A DNA stretch of 57,710 nucleotides from an uncultured Clostridia bacterium (GTDB taxonomy: Bacteria; Bacillota; Clostridia; Peptostreptococcales; Anaerovoracaceae), in the NCBI GenBank assembly GCA_938009115.1, contig CALLHZ010000059.1, positions 1 to 57,710 of the forward strand, in the 5' to 3' direction. A program made the position numbers and the translations under genes. Within the stretch, counting starts at the first letter, position 1; every line of letters begins with the position of its first letter. A model generated the notes under the pieces. It made no database searches. It saw only the letters and a list, made by a program, of their open reading frames with translations, and had not been told where the DNA came from. Of the stretch, positions 1 to 7,277 are shown piece after piece.

Positions 1-467
1 GCGCAGGCTCTGCTGTCGCTTCCTGCGTGGTGATGATCGAGTTCGATCCCAAGATGGCTGCACATCGTACTAAGTTTGTGGTTCTCAATATCCGGATAAC
101 ACTTGCGCCCCATCGCGCAGGTGCAGGCATAGTACGCATAGGGCCGCCAATCGATCTCATACCAGTCGATACACTTAGCCAGAACACCCATATCGAAGGG
201 GGCGTTATGGGCGATCAGCAGTCCGCTGTCCATGAGCGGTCGGATCTCTTTCCAAAGTTGAGGAAAGTTTGGTTTTCCTTCCACTGATTCAGGGGTGATT
301 CCTGTCAGCTTGATATTGAAATAGTCGAAATGGGTCTCAGGATCCACCAGGGTGTATCTCTCGTCGACGATCCTTCCATTTTCAACGACCGTGATCCCGA
401 TCGCGCTGATCCGATTGTTATTGGCATTTGGCGTTTCCACATCAAACGCGATAAATCTGTTGTTCAT
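1..467 (-). CDS. 3'-5' exonuclease, DEDDh (DnaQ/epsilon-like) family, 3' part outside window
   Basis: The N-terminal 155 residues are visible; the C-terminus runs off the left edge. The protein starts MNNRFIAFDVETPN, which carries the D-x-E of exonuclease motif I. Motif II is seen as HNAPFD, and the last visible stretch (HHHAGSDSRAC) holds the motif III His and Asp, so all DEDDh catalytic positions are present. An AAGGTGG ribosome site lies just upstream of the ATG and overlaps the end of the ogg gene. The family degrades DNA 3' to 5' in proofreading or repair. As the third gene of an araC-type regulator/ogg/exonuclease run, a repair role is the simplest inference. With the C-terminus unseen, a BRCT or other extra domain cannot be excluded. 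Confidence 0.88.
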   Translation of the reverse strand, partial: MNNRFIAFDVETPNANNNRISAIGITVVENGRIVDERYTLVDPETHFDYFNIKLTGITPESVEGKPNFPQLWKEIRPLMDSGLLIAHNAPFDMGVLAKCIDWYEIDWRPYAYYACTCAMGRKCYPDIENHKLSTMCSHLGIELDHHHAGSDSRAC

Positions 468-475
468 GGGCCACC

Positions 476-1303
476 TTAATCAAACTCCCTCTTATGCTTT
501 TGCGCATAATAGAAAATATACTGCTGCATGATGCCCGCGCATTCCCCATTGGTACACAAAGGATCGATTCCTTCGTAGTATTTGTCGATCACCTTTTGGA
601 TCCAGGTGTCTACCGGAGCGGAAGCTGTTCTGTTATAGGAAAACAAGCAAACACAATTTGCGACTTTCTTGCCGACTCCGTGAATGCCTGACAAATTCCG
701 GATCAACGCCTCATCCGTACACATTTCGAGATCGTCTAGAGAAAGTGTGCCATGGGCCACCTGGGAAATTGCATCTAAAATGTAGTTGGCCCGGTATCCC
801 ACTTTACATCCCAATAAATCATCTTTGGTGACTCCGGCGGTCAACAGCTCCTCCGCTGTGGGGAAAGTATAGACGACTTCATAGGGAGTCGAGATCGCCC
901 TTCCGAACATCGCGCAGATCGCCTCGACAGAACTTTTGATGGCAGGGATGCTTTTTCTCTGAGAAATGATGAAGGAGATCAGCGTTTCCCAGTGATCCTG
1001 GGAAAGAAGGCGGATCCCTGCGCCTTCTTCGGCAGCTTTCCTTAAGAAGGGATCCGTCTTTGGGATTGCTTTGCGAAGTTCTTGATAACATCGGTCCAAG
1101 TCAAAATACGAAGTCCACACAGAACGCCATTCTTCGCTTGAACAGCTCACAGAATACTCACCATCAGCTGCTTTAGAGATATACAGAACGCGGTTTTGCA
1201 TAATAAAACGGAACATTCCACTTTCGAATCGCTTCACTCGAAAACACTGGCCGCTTTCCGCAATTTTATTCAGATCGAAATCGTCGGTGATTTGAACGAT
1301 CAT
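476..1303 (-). CDS. ogg: 8-oxoguanine DNA glycosylase/AP lyase (OGG1-type, HhH-GPD)
   Basis: This 275-residue bifunctional base-excision repair enzyme should remove 8-oxoguanine and nick the abasic strand. The N-terminal GQCFRV segment matches the OGG N-terminal domain. The helix-hairpin-helix reads GIHGVGKKVANCVCLF, with the expected Schiff-base lysine at Lys213, followed by the catalytic aspartate in APVDTW (Asp232). The length fits the short OGG1-like clostridial group rather than AlkA. The ATG overlaps the stop codon of the upstream AraC-type gene (ATGA), so the two are translationally coupled. An exonuclease follows 8 nt downstream. MutY and Nth are excluded because the C-terminal iron-sulfur cysteines are missing. 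Family assignment is firm; substrate is inferred from the family. Confidence 0.9.
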   Translation of the reverse strand: MIVQITDDFDLNKIAESGQCFRVKRFESGMFRFIMQNRVLYISKAADGEYSVSCSSEEWRSVWTSYFDLDRCYQELRKAIPKTDPFLRKAAEEGAGIRLLSQDHWETLISFIISQRKSIPAIKSSVEAICAMFGRAISTPYEVVYTFPTAEELLTAGVTKDDLLGCKVGYRANYILDAISQVAHGTLSLDDLEMCTDEALIRNLSGIHGVGKKVANCVCLFSYNRTASAPVDTWIQKVIDKYYEGIDPLCTNGECAGIMQQYIFYYAQKHKREFD

Positions 1304-2187
1304 TTCTCTGTTCCTGCCTGCTTCCTTACAGGGATCCAGATCTCGCTCCTGTAATTCGGATCCCCGGTATCCGGACTCTCATGCCATACGATTTCAGGGC
1401 CTTCAGCCGCCTCATAGCCTGAAGACGGAAACCATTCTGAATAGATCCTGCCCCAGATATTCTGAAGGGTTTCCGGGAATGGTCCGATCGATTCAAACAC
1501 AGCCCAGATACAAGCATTGACTTTAAGTACTTCAAAACCCTCCGTGTCATTCCTTGTCGTCGCCACCCCAATGTAATGGTCCAATTCTCCGCTCTCATCC
1601 ATTCTGCTTTCGGAAAAGTTCGTAGAAGCACTGATGATCCCTTTTGGTTCTGCATTCGAAATTTCTTTCAAGCGTTGGATGATCTCCGGGGTCAAGCCTT
1701 CAGCCATTTTTGCGATCTCCGGATTGACACCTTCAAAAATAACAGAGACTCTCTTTTTCAATCCTACTACATTGAATGACTCTTTTTCAACAATACGATA
1801 GTTCATTTCGCATCCTCCTTTGATAGATAACTGAAAGGTCATTCGAGGAAAAGCCTTTACTTGTACATGCTCACTTCTTGCTTTCGAAGGGAGCACGCCA
1901 TGCATGGAATGAAAAGCACGGGAAAATGAATCTGCCGAATCATACCCATATTTGATTGCCACATCAATGATCTTCAGGTCCCTATCCTTCAAATCAAGGG
2001 CAGCCAGAGTCAGTTTTCTTCTGCGAATATATTCTGATAAGCTTACACCTGCCAAATAAGAAAACATTCGCTTAAAATGATACTCTGAGCAATAGGCGAT
2101 TTTAGAAATCTTACTGTAGTCGATACCCTCCGTTAAGTGCTCTTCAATATATGCCATTGCATGATTCATACTGCTGAAAGAATCCAT
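1300..2187 (-). CDS. AraC-family regulator with GyrI-like effector-binding domain
   Basis: A 295-residue transcription factor. The first ~100 residues form a double helix-turn-helix of AraC type (AMAYIEEHL ... SKISKIAYCSEYHFKRMF ... IIDVAIKYGYDSADSFSRAFH). After a linker, residues ~130-290 form a GyrI/Rob/BmrR-type small-molecule-binding domain ending in EIWIPV. I placed the start at the ATG 7 nt after AAGGAGG. A second in-frame ATG lies 21 nt upstream, on the far side of that site. Rob/SoxS-like proteins of this layout usually respond to drugs or lipophilic compounds. Its coupling to ogg may tie stress sensing to base repair, but that is inference. No operator was recognised in the short upstream gap. 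Confidence 0.88.
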   Translation of the reverse strand: MDSFSSMNHAMAYIEEHLTEGIDYSKISKIAYCSEYHFKRMFSYLAGVSLSEYIRRRKLTLAALDLKDRDLKIIDVAIKYGYDSADSFSRAFHSMHGVLPSKARSEHVQVKAFPRMTFQLSIKGGCEMNYRIVEKESFNVVGLKKRVSVIFEGVNPEIAKMAEGLTPEIIQRLKEISNAEPKGIISASTNFSESRMDESGELDHYIGVATTRNDTEGFEVLKVNACIWAVFESIGPFPETLQNIWGRIYSEWFPSSGYEAAEGPEIVWHESPDTGDPNYRSEIWIPVRKQAGTEK

Positions 2188-2278
2188 CGAACAACCTCCT
2201 TCCTTCATTACTTATATCAAAGGATTCCCTGGTCTGCCCGACAATCTGTGCACAAAAGAGTCGGTCGACCTCTGATCG

Positions 2279-2386
2279 TCACTCGTTGATTGCTTCGATC
2301 CCTTGCCGCTTGAGCTCCTCAAGCTGGTCCAGCATATTCTGTAATATCGCAGGAGAATGCCCTTCCCAGTTCAGGACTTCACCCAC
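2279..2386 (-). CDS. possible 35-residue small protein, GTG start
   Basis: A short frame begins with GTG overlapping the stop of the upstream membrane-protein gene (GTGGGTGA) and is preceded by AAAGGAG. It would encode 35 residues, including NWEGHSPAILQNMLDQLEELK, which looks like an amphipathic helix. No family is recognised. The good ribosome site and stop-start overlap favour translation. The tiny size and GTG start argue for caution, and it may instead be a decayed remnant of a longer gene. Confidence 0.3.
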   Translation of the reverse strand: MGEVLNWEGHSPAILQNMLDQLEELKRQGIEAINE

Positions 2387-3209
2387 TCCTTTCTAAAATT
2401 CTATTATCAGAAATGATCGTCAAATATGCGGAAGCTGATACCAGCGCGGTATCGATCACGATCCGCAGTACGACATCGACAATATAGCCGGAAAACAACA
2501 GCGGCATAAAGACGAGAAATGCCCCCCAGTTCAAAGCAAAAGTCAGGACTCCGAATCTCACTGCTCTTTGCCTGAGAGACTGTCCGCCTCCGGCATTGCC
2601 AAGAATAACGTAAGCTGCGCCGATGGTAATGCCCATAAAAAGTGTCCATATAAATGTTTCAATCGGTCTGGCATGATATCCGGATCGGATGACTCCTGCA
2701 AAATAAGCGATATATCGCCCGGTCAAGAACATACCTGTAAAAATCGACATTGCCTTCATTTTGCTATTGGGTACAGGTGCTACATGAATATGTCTCTCTG
2801 ATTTGTCTTGCAGCAGCTTGCTCAGCAGTACACTCAATACAAAAACCGGTATTGCATCGCTCAGACCAACAACAAACTCGTTGACGAGCAGATTGCCAAA
2901 CATCGGCACGCCTTCCAGCATTGCAAGCAGCCATAGAAGCGCAATGGCTGTTCCATAGCGCAAACCTTTCCGAACCCCTGCACCGGGTATATCGCTCCTG
3001 CTATGCAAATAGACAAAAGCAACGCACGAAAATGCAAGCAATGCCCACAGGGTTGCGGTCATTTCTGCGCCAAGAGCACGGGCAACAAGGCTAAAATTTG
3101 GATTCTCGGGCATACTGCTGAAAGAGGTTGTAACCATATGCAAAACGATATCCAATCCCACGCAAATGAATATAATCGTGGCCATTATTGCCTTATGACT
3201 TCTTTTCAT
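2379..3209 (-). CDS. integral membrane protein of unknown function, coupled to marR
   Basis: A 276-residue protein with about seven or eight hydrophobic helices (for example IMATIIFICVGLDIVL, TLWALLAFSCVAFVYL, IALLWLLAML, AIPVFVLSVLLSKLL, MGITIGAAYVILG, LVFMPLLFSGYIVDVVL). I recognise no transporter motif or family. The start is taken as the ATG one base after the MarR stop. Two further in-frame ATGs upstream lie inside marR, so termination-reinitiation coupling is likely either way. MarR regulators often control a neighbouring membrane efflux or stress gene, so this is the probable regulatory target. What it moves, if anything, cannot be read from the sequence. Confidence 0.75.
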   Translation of the reverse strand: MKRSHKAIMATIIFICVGLDIVLHMVTTSFSSMPENPNFSLVARALGAEMTATLWALLAFSCVAFVYLHSRSDIPGAGVRKGLRYGTAIALLWLLAMLEGVPMFGNLLVNEFVVGLSDAIPVFVLSVLLSKLLQDKSERHIHVAPVPNSKMKAMSIFTGMFLTGRYIAYFAGVIRSGYHARPIETFIWTLFMGITIGAAYVILGNAGGGQSLRQRAVRFGVLTFALNWGAFLVFMPLLFSGYIVDVVLRIVIDTALVSASAYLTIISDNRILERSG

Positions 3210-3210
3210 A

Positions 3211-3687
3211 TTAGTTTTCGTGGACCCCATTTTCAATTTCATCCAGATTCAACAACAACTTTTCAAGAAGCTGTCTTGTTCTTTGAATGTCCTCAACATC
3301 CATTTCTTTGAACATTCTTTCTCTGAATACCGCACCTTTCGGATCTGTTTGCCTCCAAAAACGGCGGCTCTGCTCCGTCATTCTCAGTCGGGTGACTCTG
3401 GCATCTCTCTTGTCCTTTTCCAACGCCAGCAGCCCCTTGTCCTGCAGCTTCAAGGCCATTTGCTTCACATTCTGGTGAGAACTGCCCATTGCGCCGGCAA
3501 CTTCTTTTAACGTTGGTGGAGAGTCAAAGAGACTATGGATCGTCTCGGACAAAAACCATTGTGTTGTGGTCACCCCAAATTCCTTGAATTCCCTTTCAAG
3601 AAGCGTATTCATCTTGTTTGACAGGATCAACAAAAGACCAAAGATCATGGTCTCGTTGGGTATTTTGTTTCTCTTTTCTTTATCCAT
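3211..3687 (-). CDS. MarR-family transcriptional regulator
   Basis: A 158-residue winged-helix repressor. The core reads TTTQWFLSETIHSLFDSPPTLKEVAGAMGSSHQNVKQMALKL, with the recognition helix at SSHQNVKQMAL. It is followed by the wing (LEKDKRDARVTRLRMTEQSRRF), whose D-x-R motif is conserved in MarR proteins. The start is the ATG 5 nt after GGAG; an upstream ATG seven codons earlier lacks a ribosome site. It heads a two-gene unit with the membrane protein immediately downstream. A near-perfect 15-bp inverted repeat overlaps its own promoter, so negative autoregulation relieved by a ligand is the obvious model. The ligand is unknown. Confidence 0.9.
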   Translation of the reverse strand: MDKEKRNKIPNETMIFGLLLILSNKMNTLLEREFKEFGVTTTQWFLSETIHSLFDSPPTLKEVAGAMGSSHQNVKQMALKLQDKGLLALEKDKRDARVTRLRMTEQSRRFWRQTDPKGAVFRERMFKEMDVEDIQRTRQLLEKLLLNLDEIENGVHEN

Positions 3688-3720
3688 CGTTACTCCGCCA
3701 TCATGCAAGATGGTAATATT

Positions 3721-3778
3721 TCTATATTGGTAATAGATTACGTTTTTAGATAATATATTACCTATATAGATTTGTCAA
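3721..3778 (-). promoter_or_regulatory. marR promoter with overlapping palindromic operator
   Basis: On the minus strand, TTGACA (3773-3778) is followed after 17 nt by TATTAT (3750-3755), a consensus sigma-A promoter. An inverted repeat with 15-bp arms (TCTATATTGGTAATA at 3721-3735 and its complement at 3756-3770, one mismatch) brackets it. One arm fills the -35/-10 spacer and the other covers the start region. This geometry suits steric repression by the MarR protein made from this transcript. Confidence 0.75.
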
Positions 3779-3827
3779 TACTTTTCCTCATCGCGTTTTG
3801 ATCCTTGCAGACACTCGGAGGATTGCT

Positions 3828-3873
3828 CAACAAAACAGCCACCATCGATCCACAATTGTGTCTTGATGGCGGC
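3828..3873 (-). terminator. probable terminator of the MetH-like gene
   Basis: A long imperfect hairpin pairs GCCACCATC (3838-3846) with GATGGCGGC (3865-3873) and has CACAATTGTG inside. On the minus strand it is followed by TGTTTTGTTG. It lies 35 nt past the stop of the MetH-like gene. The U-tract is poor, so the call is moderate. Confidence 0.4.
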
Positions 3874-3907
3874 TTTGAAGAAATTAGCAGAAGCACTAAT
3901 AGTCTAC

Positions 3908-5473
3908 CTACAGGATCCCGCTCATCCTCTCCTCCGTAAAATCCGCCGCGATCCAAAGGTTTTCCGGCAGTTCAGACAGCAAGGAAAAATCCTGGGCGAT
4001 ATCTGCTTCCTGCTGAACGAGCAGCGGGAAGTCTTTTCCTGCTTGCTTCCTGAGCCAGTCGATATTGTTCTTTTCCAATGCGCGGCCCAGGTCGAGGCTG
4101 ATCCGTTTGGTCGGGATACCCGCTTCCCTGCAGTCGCCCAGCAATCCCCCGATCGCCGCATCCTCCTCAGTTCCCTGCAGTTGAAGTGCAAGGCTGGCGC
4201 CATATTGCCGCGCCAAAGGCAGGATCGACGCAAGCTTGCTTTGATCCACATCGGTGATCATCACGTTGCCGGCAGCAAGCCGAAGGATCTTTTCCAAAAA
4301 CTCCCCTGTTTTTGCCGACACCAGCAAGGGCAGGGAAAGAGGTCCTCTCAGGCCCAACATGAACGCTTCTGTCGTTTCAGCATCCAGCCATGCGCCGTCG
4401 AGGGCAAGGCATATGACTGACACCTTGTCACTTGCCTTCATTTGCTTTCTTATGTGCTGCAACAGGGCTTTGACATCACCCTTCGACAGCAGCGCCTTTG
4501 TCTCTTCGTTCATGCAGAGCTTCGCCGCGCCGATCCGTTCTTCGCCCGGCATCGCAAGCTTATTGCGCGAACAGATGGCCATCCGTTTCGATTCCGGACG
4601 GACGATCCGACTCAACCCCGAAGCAGCTTTGGCAATGGCGGCAATATGCTCAGGGTTTGTGCCGCAGCAGCCGCCCACCAGACAAGCGCCGGCGTCGACG
4701 AAATCCTTTACAAAAGAAGCCATGTGCTCCGGCGTCTGCCGGTAGACCACCTGGTCGTCCTCCATCTCCGGCAAGCCTGCATTCGGCTGCACGGACAGAG
4801 GTAAATGAGTTGCGGCGGCCATTCGTCTTACTACCGGCAGCAGCTCCTCCGGGCCTGTGGAGCAGTTGACGCCCACAACATCGGCGCCAAAGCTTTCCAT
4901 CACGATGGCCGCGATCTCCGGCGTCGTTCCCATCATCGTCGTGCCGGCTGCGGTGAACGTCATCTGGGTGATCAACGGCATTTTGGGATCGACGCTTCTT
5001 GCCGCAAGCACCGCTGCTTTAACTTCGGTGATTTCCATCATCGTCTCGATCAGGATCAGATCCACGCCGCCGTCGATCAAGCCCTTGACCTGGACCTTGT
5101 AGGCCTCGACCACCTCTTCAAAATCCGTTGTTCCCAAGGGTTTTAACAGCGCGCCGGTCGGCCCCACCGAGCCGGCCACCAATGCCTTTCCCGACACAGC
5201 GCGACGGGCATTCTCGGCAGCTTTTTTGCATAAATCGTAGGACTGGTCCGCCAGGCCGTAGTCGTTGAGCTTGATGGGCGAGCCGCCAAAGGTATTGGTC
5301 TCCACCATGCCGGCGCCGCTTTCCATGTACGCCCGGTGGATCCCCTCGATGACCTCCGGAGCCTTCTCATTCCAAAGCTCCGGACAGACCTTTGTGTCGA
5401 GTCCCGAATTTTGGATCATGGTGCCCATGGCGCCGTCACAAACGATGATGTTTTGATTCCCTTTGATATGCAT
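3908..5473 (-). CDS. homocysteine S-methyltransferase with C-terminal pterin-binding-like domain (MetH modules 1-2 without the B12 module)
   Basis: A 521-residue cytosolic protein. Residues 1-~290 are a homocysteine-binding barrel: CDGAMGTMIQ, ETNTFGGSP, and the zinc cysteines in GVNCSTGPEE and GGCCGTNPEH. Residues ~310-520 form a second domain that resembles a dihydropteroate-synthase-like barrel (VSVICLALDGAWLDAE, NVMITDVD) but is poorly conserved. The cobalamin-binding and reactivation modules of full MetH are absent, and no separate corrinoid protein is seen nearby. The gene probably makes methionine from homocysteine using a methyl donor delivered by another protein. GAGGAGA precedes the ATG. 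It stands between the hydrogenase operon and its own terminator and may be cotranscribed with hydA (76 nt gap). The methyl donor is uncertain. Confidence 0.82.
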   Translation of the reverse strand: MHIKGNQNIIVCDGAMGTMIQNSGLDTKVCPELWNEKAPEVIEGIHRAYMESGAGMVETNTFGGSPIKLNDYGLADQSYDLCKKAAENARRAVSGKALVAGSVGPTGALLKPLGTTDFEEVVEAYKVQVKGLIDGGVDLILIETMMEITEVKAAVLAARSVDPKMPLITQMTFTAAGTTMMGTTPEIAAIVMESFGADVVGVNCSTGPEELLPVVRRMAAATHLPLSVQPNAGLPEMEDDQVVYRQTPEHMASFVKDFVDAGACLVGGCCGTNPEHIAAIAKAASGLSRIVRPESKRMAICSRNKLAMPGEERIGAAKLCMNEETKALLSKGDVKALLQHIRKQMKASDKVSVICLALDGAWLDAETTEAFMLGLRGPLSLPLLVSAKTGEFLEKILRLAAGNVMITDVDQSKLASILPLARQYGASLALQLQGTEEDAAIGGLLGDCREAGIPTKRISLDLGRALEKNNIDWLRKQAGKDFPLLVQQEADIAQDFSLLSELPENLWIAADFTEERMSGIL

Positions 5474-5549
5474 ATTTTCTCCTCGATGATACGTGAACAG
5501 TTATCGGATGAGGATAGTATACATTATTACTTCAGGGGTATCCAGTGCG

Positions 5550-7262
5550 CTATCTGCCGTAATGCACGTGGAGCAGCCGGTGCTGCTGATCCTTGATGAT
5601 GCGGTCGTAAGCCACCTTCACCTGGGGATTGCCTTCCGAATGGCGCACCTCGGAGAGCCGGTCGTCGGCATACAGCACTTCCGCCCGCTCTTCCCGTCCC
5701 GCCAGATTGGCGATGGGCTGGCCGCCGCCGTTGATGCAGCCACCGGGGCAAGCCATCACTTCCACGAAATCGTAGTAGATCTCGCCGGATTTGATTTTCC
5801 GGATCAGAGTGTCGGCATTTTTCAGCCCGCTCACGATGGCGATCCGGATCTCTCTTCCTTCGTAGGGAACCGTCAACTCCTTGACGCCCTCCAGCCCCCG
5901 GACCCCCAGGAACTGTGTATTGTTCATGGAGCGGTTGGACTTGTCGGCGATCAGTCTGCGGATCACCGCTTCGGTGACGCCGCCGGTGACGCCAAACAGC
6001 ACGCCGGCGCCGCTGTACATGCCGAAGAGCAGGTCGTGGGCTTCCGGCGCAAGCTCGTTGAACCGGATGCCCGCCTGGCGGATCATCATGGCCAGCTCCT
6101 TGGTCGTCAGGACCAGATCCGTGCGAGGCTGACCCTCCAAAGCAAGCTCATCCCGGGCAGCTTCGTATTTTTTCGCCGTGCAGGGCATCACCGCCACCAC
6201 ATAGGGCTCACGGGGATCCAGCTGCAGCTGGGGATTGAGGACGGCATCCTCTTTCACCACGGAAGAAAACATTTCCATGGGGGACTTGCAGGTCGAGAGC
6301 TGGGGAAGCAGATCCGGGTGCCTGTTTTCCGCATAACTTACCCAGCCGGGGCAGCAGGAAGAGAACAGGGGGAGCTTTTCGCCCTGACGCAGCTTCCGCA
6401 GCAGTTCTTCGCTCTCCTCGATCACGGTCAGGTCGGCGCTGAAGGAAGTGTCATACACTTCGTCGAAGCCCATTTTTCGCAGCGCTGCATTGATGAGCGG
6501 CATCACGTTGCCGGTTTCCATTTCGAACATTTCGCCCAGGGCGACCCGCACCGCGGGCGCCACCTGCACGATGGTCCGCTTGGTCTTGTCGTGGATGGCG
6601 TCCCAGGCCTTGTCGAACTCCGGCTTCACGGTAAGAGCCGCTGTGGGACAGACGGAAACGCATTGACCGCAGTTGACGCATTCCGTGGCGCTCAGCGGTT
6701 CATGGAATGCGGTGGTTACCTCCAGGTTCCAGCCCCGGTTGGCAAAGTCAATGGCCCCCACATTTTGAGTCTCGCTGCAGACGCGCACACAGTCACCGCA
6801 CAGGATGCACTTGTTGGGATCCCTCTTGATGGACTTGCTGGACAGGTCGATCTTATACTCGTCCTTAAATGCTTTTCCGGATTTATCAAACTTGACGTCG
6901 GTGATCCCGAAGCGGTTGGCCAGGATCTGCAGGGAGCAGTTCCCGCTGTGCACACAGGTGGTACACTCCCGGCAGTGAGACGACAGGAGCATTTTCAGGA
7001 TGAGCCTGCGGTGCTTGTTCAGCTTGGGCGTGTTCGTAAAGATCGTCATGCCGTCTTTGGGAGGTGTGGAACAGGAAGTCATGATCCCGCCCCGTTCATC
7101 CTCCACGATGCACATCCGGCACGCGCCGTAAATGGACAGATCGGAATAATAGCACAGCGTGGGGATATCGATCCCAGCTTTGCGGACGACCTCCAGGATG
7201 TTTTTCTCATCCCCGAAGGCGACCATTTCGCCGTTGATGGTCATATATTTCTGCTTGTTCAT
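5550..7262 (-). CDS. hydA: [FeFe] hydrogenase catalytic subunit, NAD-linked/bifurcating type
   Basis: A 570-residue enzyme reducing protons to H2 or the reverse. From the N-terminus: a [2Fe-2S] domain (CYYSDLSIYGACRMC), a His-Cys3 motif (HCRECTTCVHSGNC), two [4Fe-4S] motifs (CILCGDCVRVC, CVNCGQCVSVC), then the H-cluster domain. H-cluster signatures are SSCCPGW (Cys303 proton relay, Cys304 ligand), MPCTAKKYE and VEVMACPGGCINGGGQP. All cluster ligands are present. The first signature has Ser instead of the usual Thr. It is the last gene of hydCBA, 15 nt after hydB, with an AAGGAGG site. In such trimers this subunit pairs with an NADH- and ferredoxin-linked flavoprotein. The HydE/F/G maturases are not in the window. 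Confidence 0.95.
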   Translation of the reverse strand: MNKQKYMTINGEMVAFGDEKNILEVVRKAGIDIPTLCYYSDLSIYGACRMCIVEDERGGIMTSCSTPPKDGMTIFTNTPKLNKHRRLILKMLLSSHCRECTTCVHSGNCSLQILANRFGITDVKFDKSGKAFKDEYKIDLSSKSIKRDPNKCILCGDCVRVCSETQNVGAIDFANRGWNLEVTTAFHEPLSATECVNCGQCVSVCPTAALTVKPEFDKAWDAIHDKTKRTIVQVAPAVRVALGEMFEMETGNVMPLINAALRKMGFDEVYDTSFSADLTVIEESEELLRKLRQGEKLPLFSSCCPGWVSYAENRHPDLLPQLSTCKSPMEMFSSVVKEDAVLNPQLQLDPREPYVVAVMPCTAKKYEAARDELALEGQPRTDLVLTTKELAMMIRQAGIRFNELAPEAHDLLFGMYSGAGVLFGVTGGVTEAVIRRLIADKSNRSMNNTQFLGVRGLEGVKELTVPYEGREIRIAIVSGLKNADTLIRKIKSGEIYYDFVEVMACPGGCINGGGQPIANLAGREERAEVLYADDRLSEVRHSEGNPQVKVAYDRIIKDQQHRLLHVHYGR

Positions 7263-7277
7263 TCGTCTGCCTCCTTT

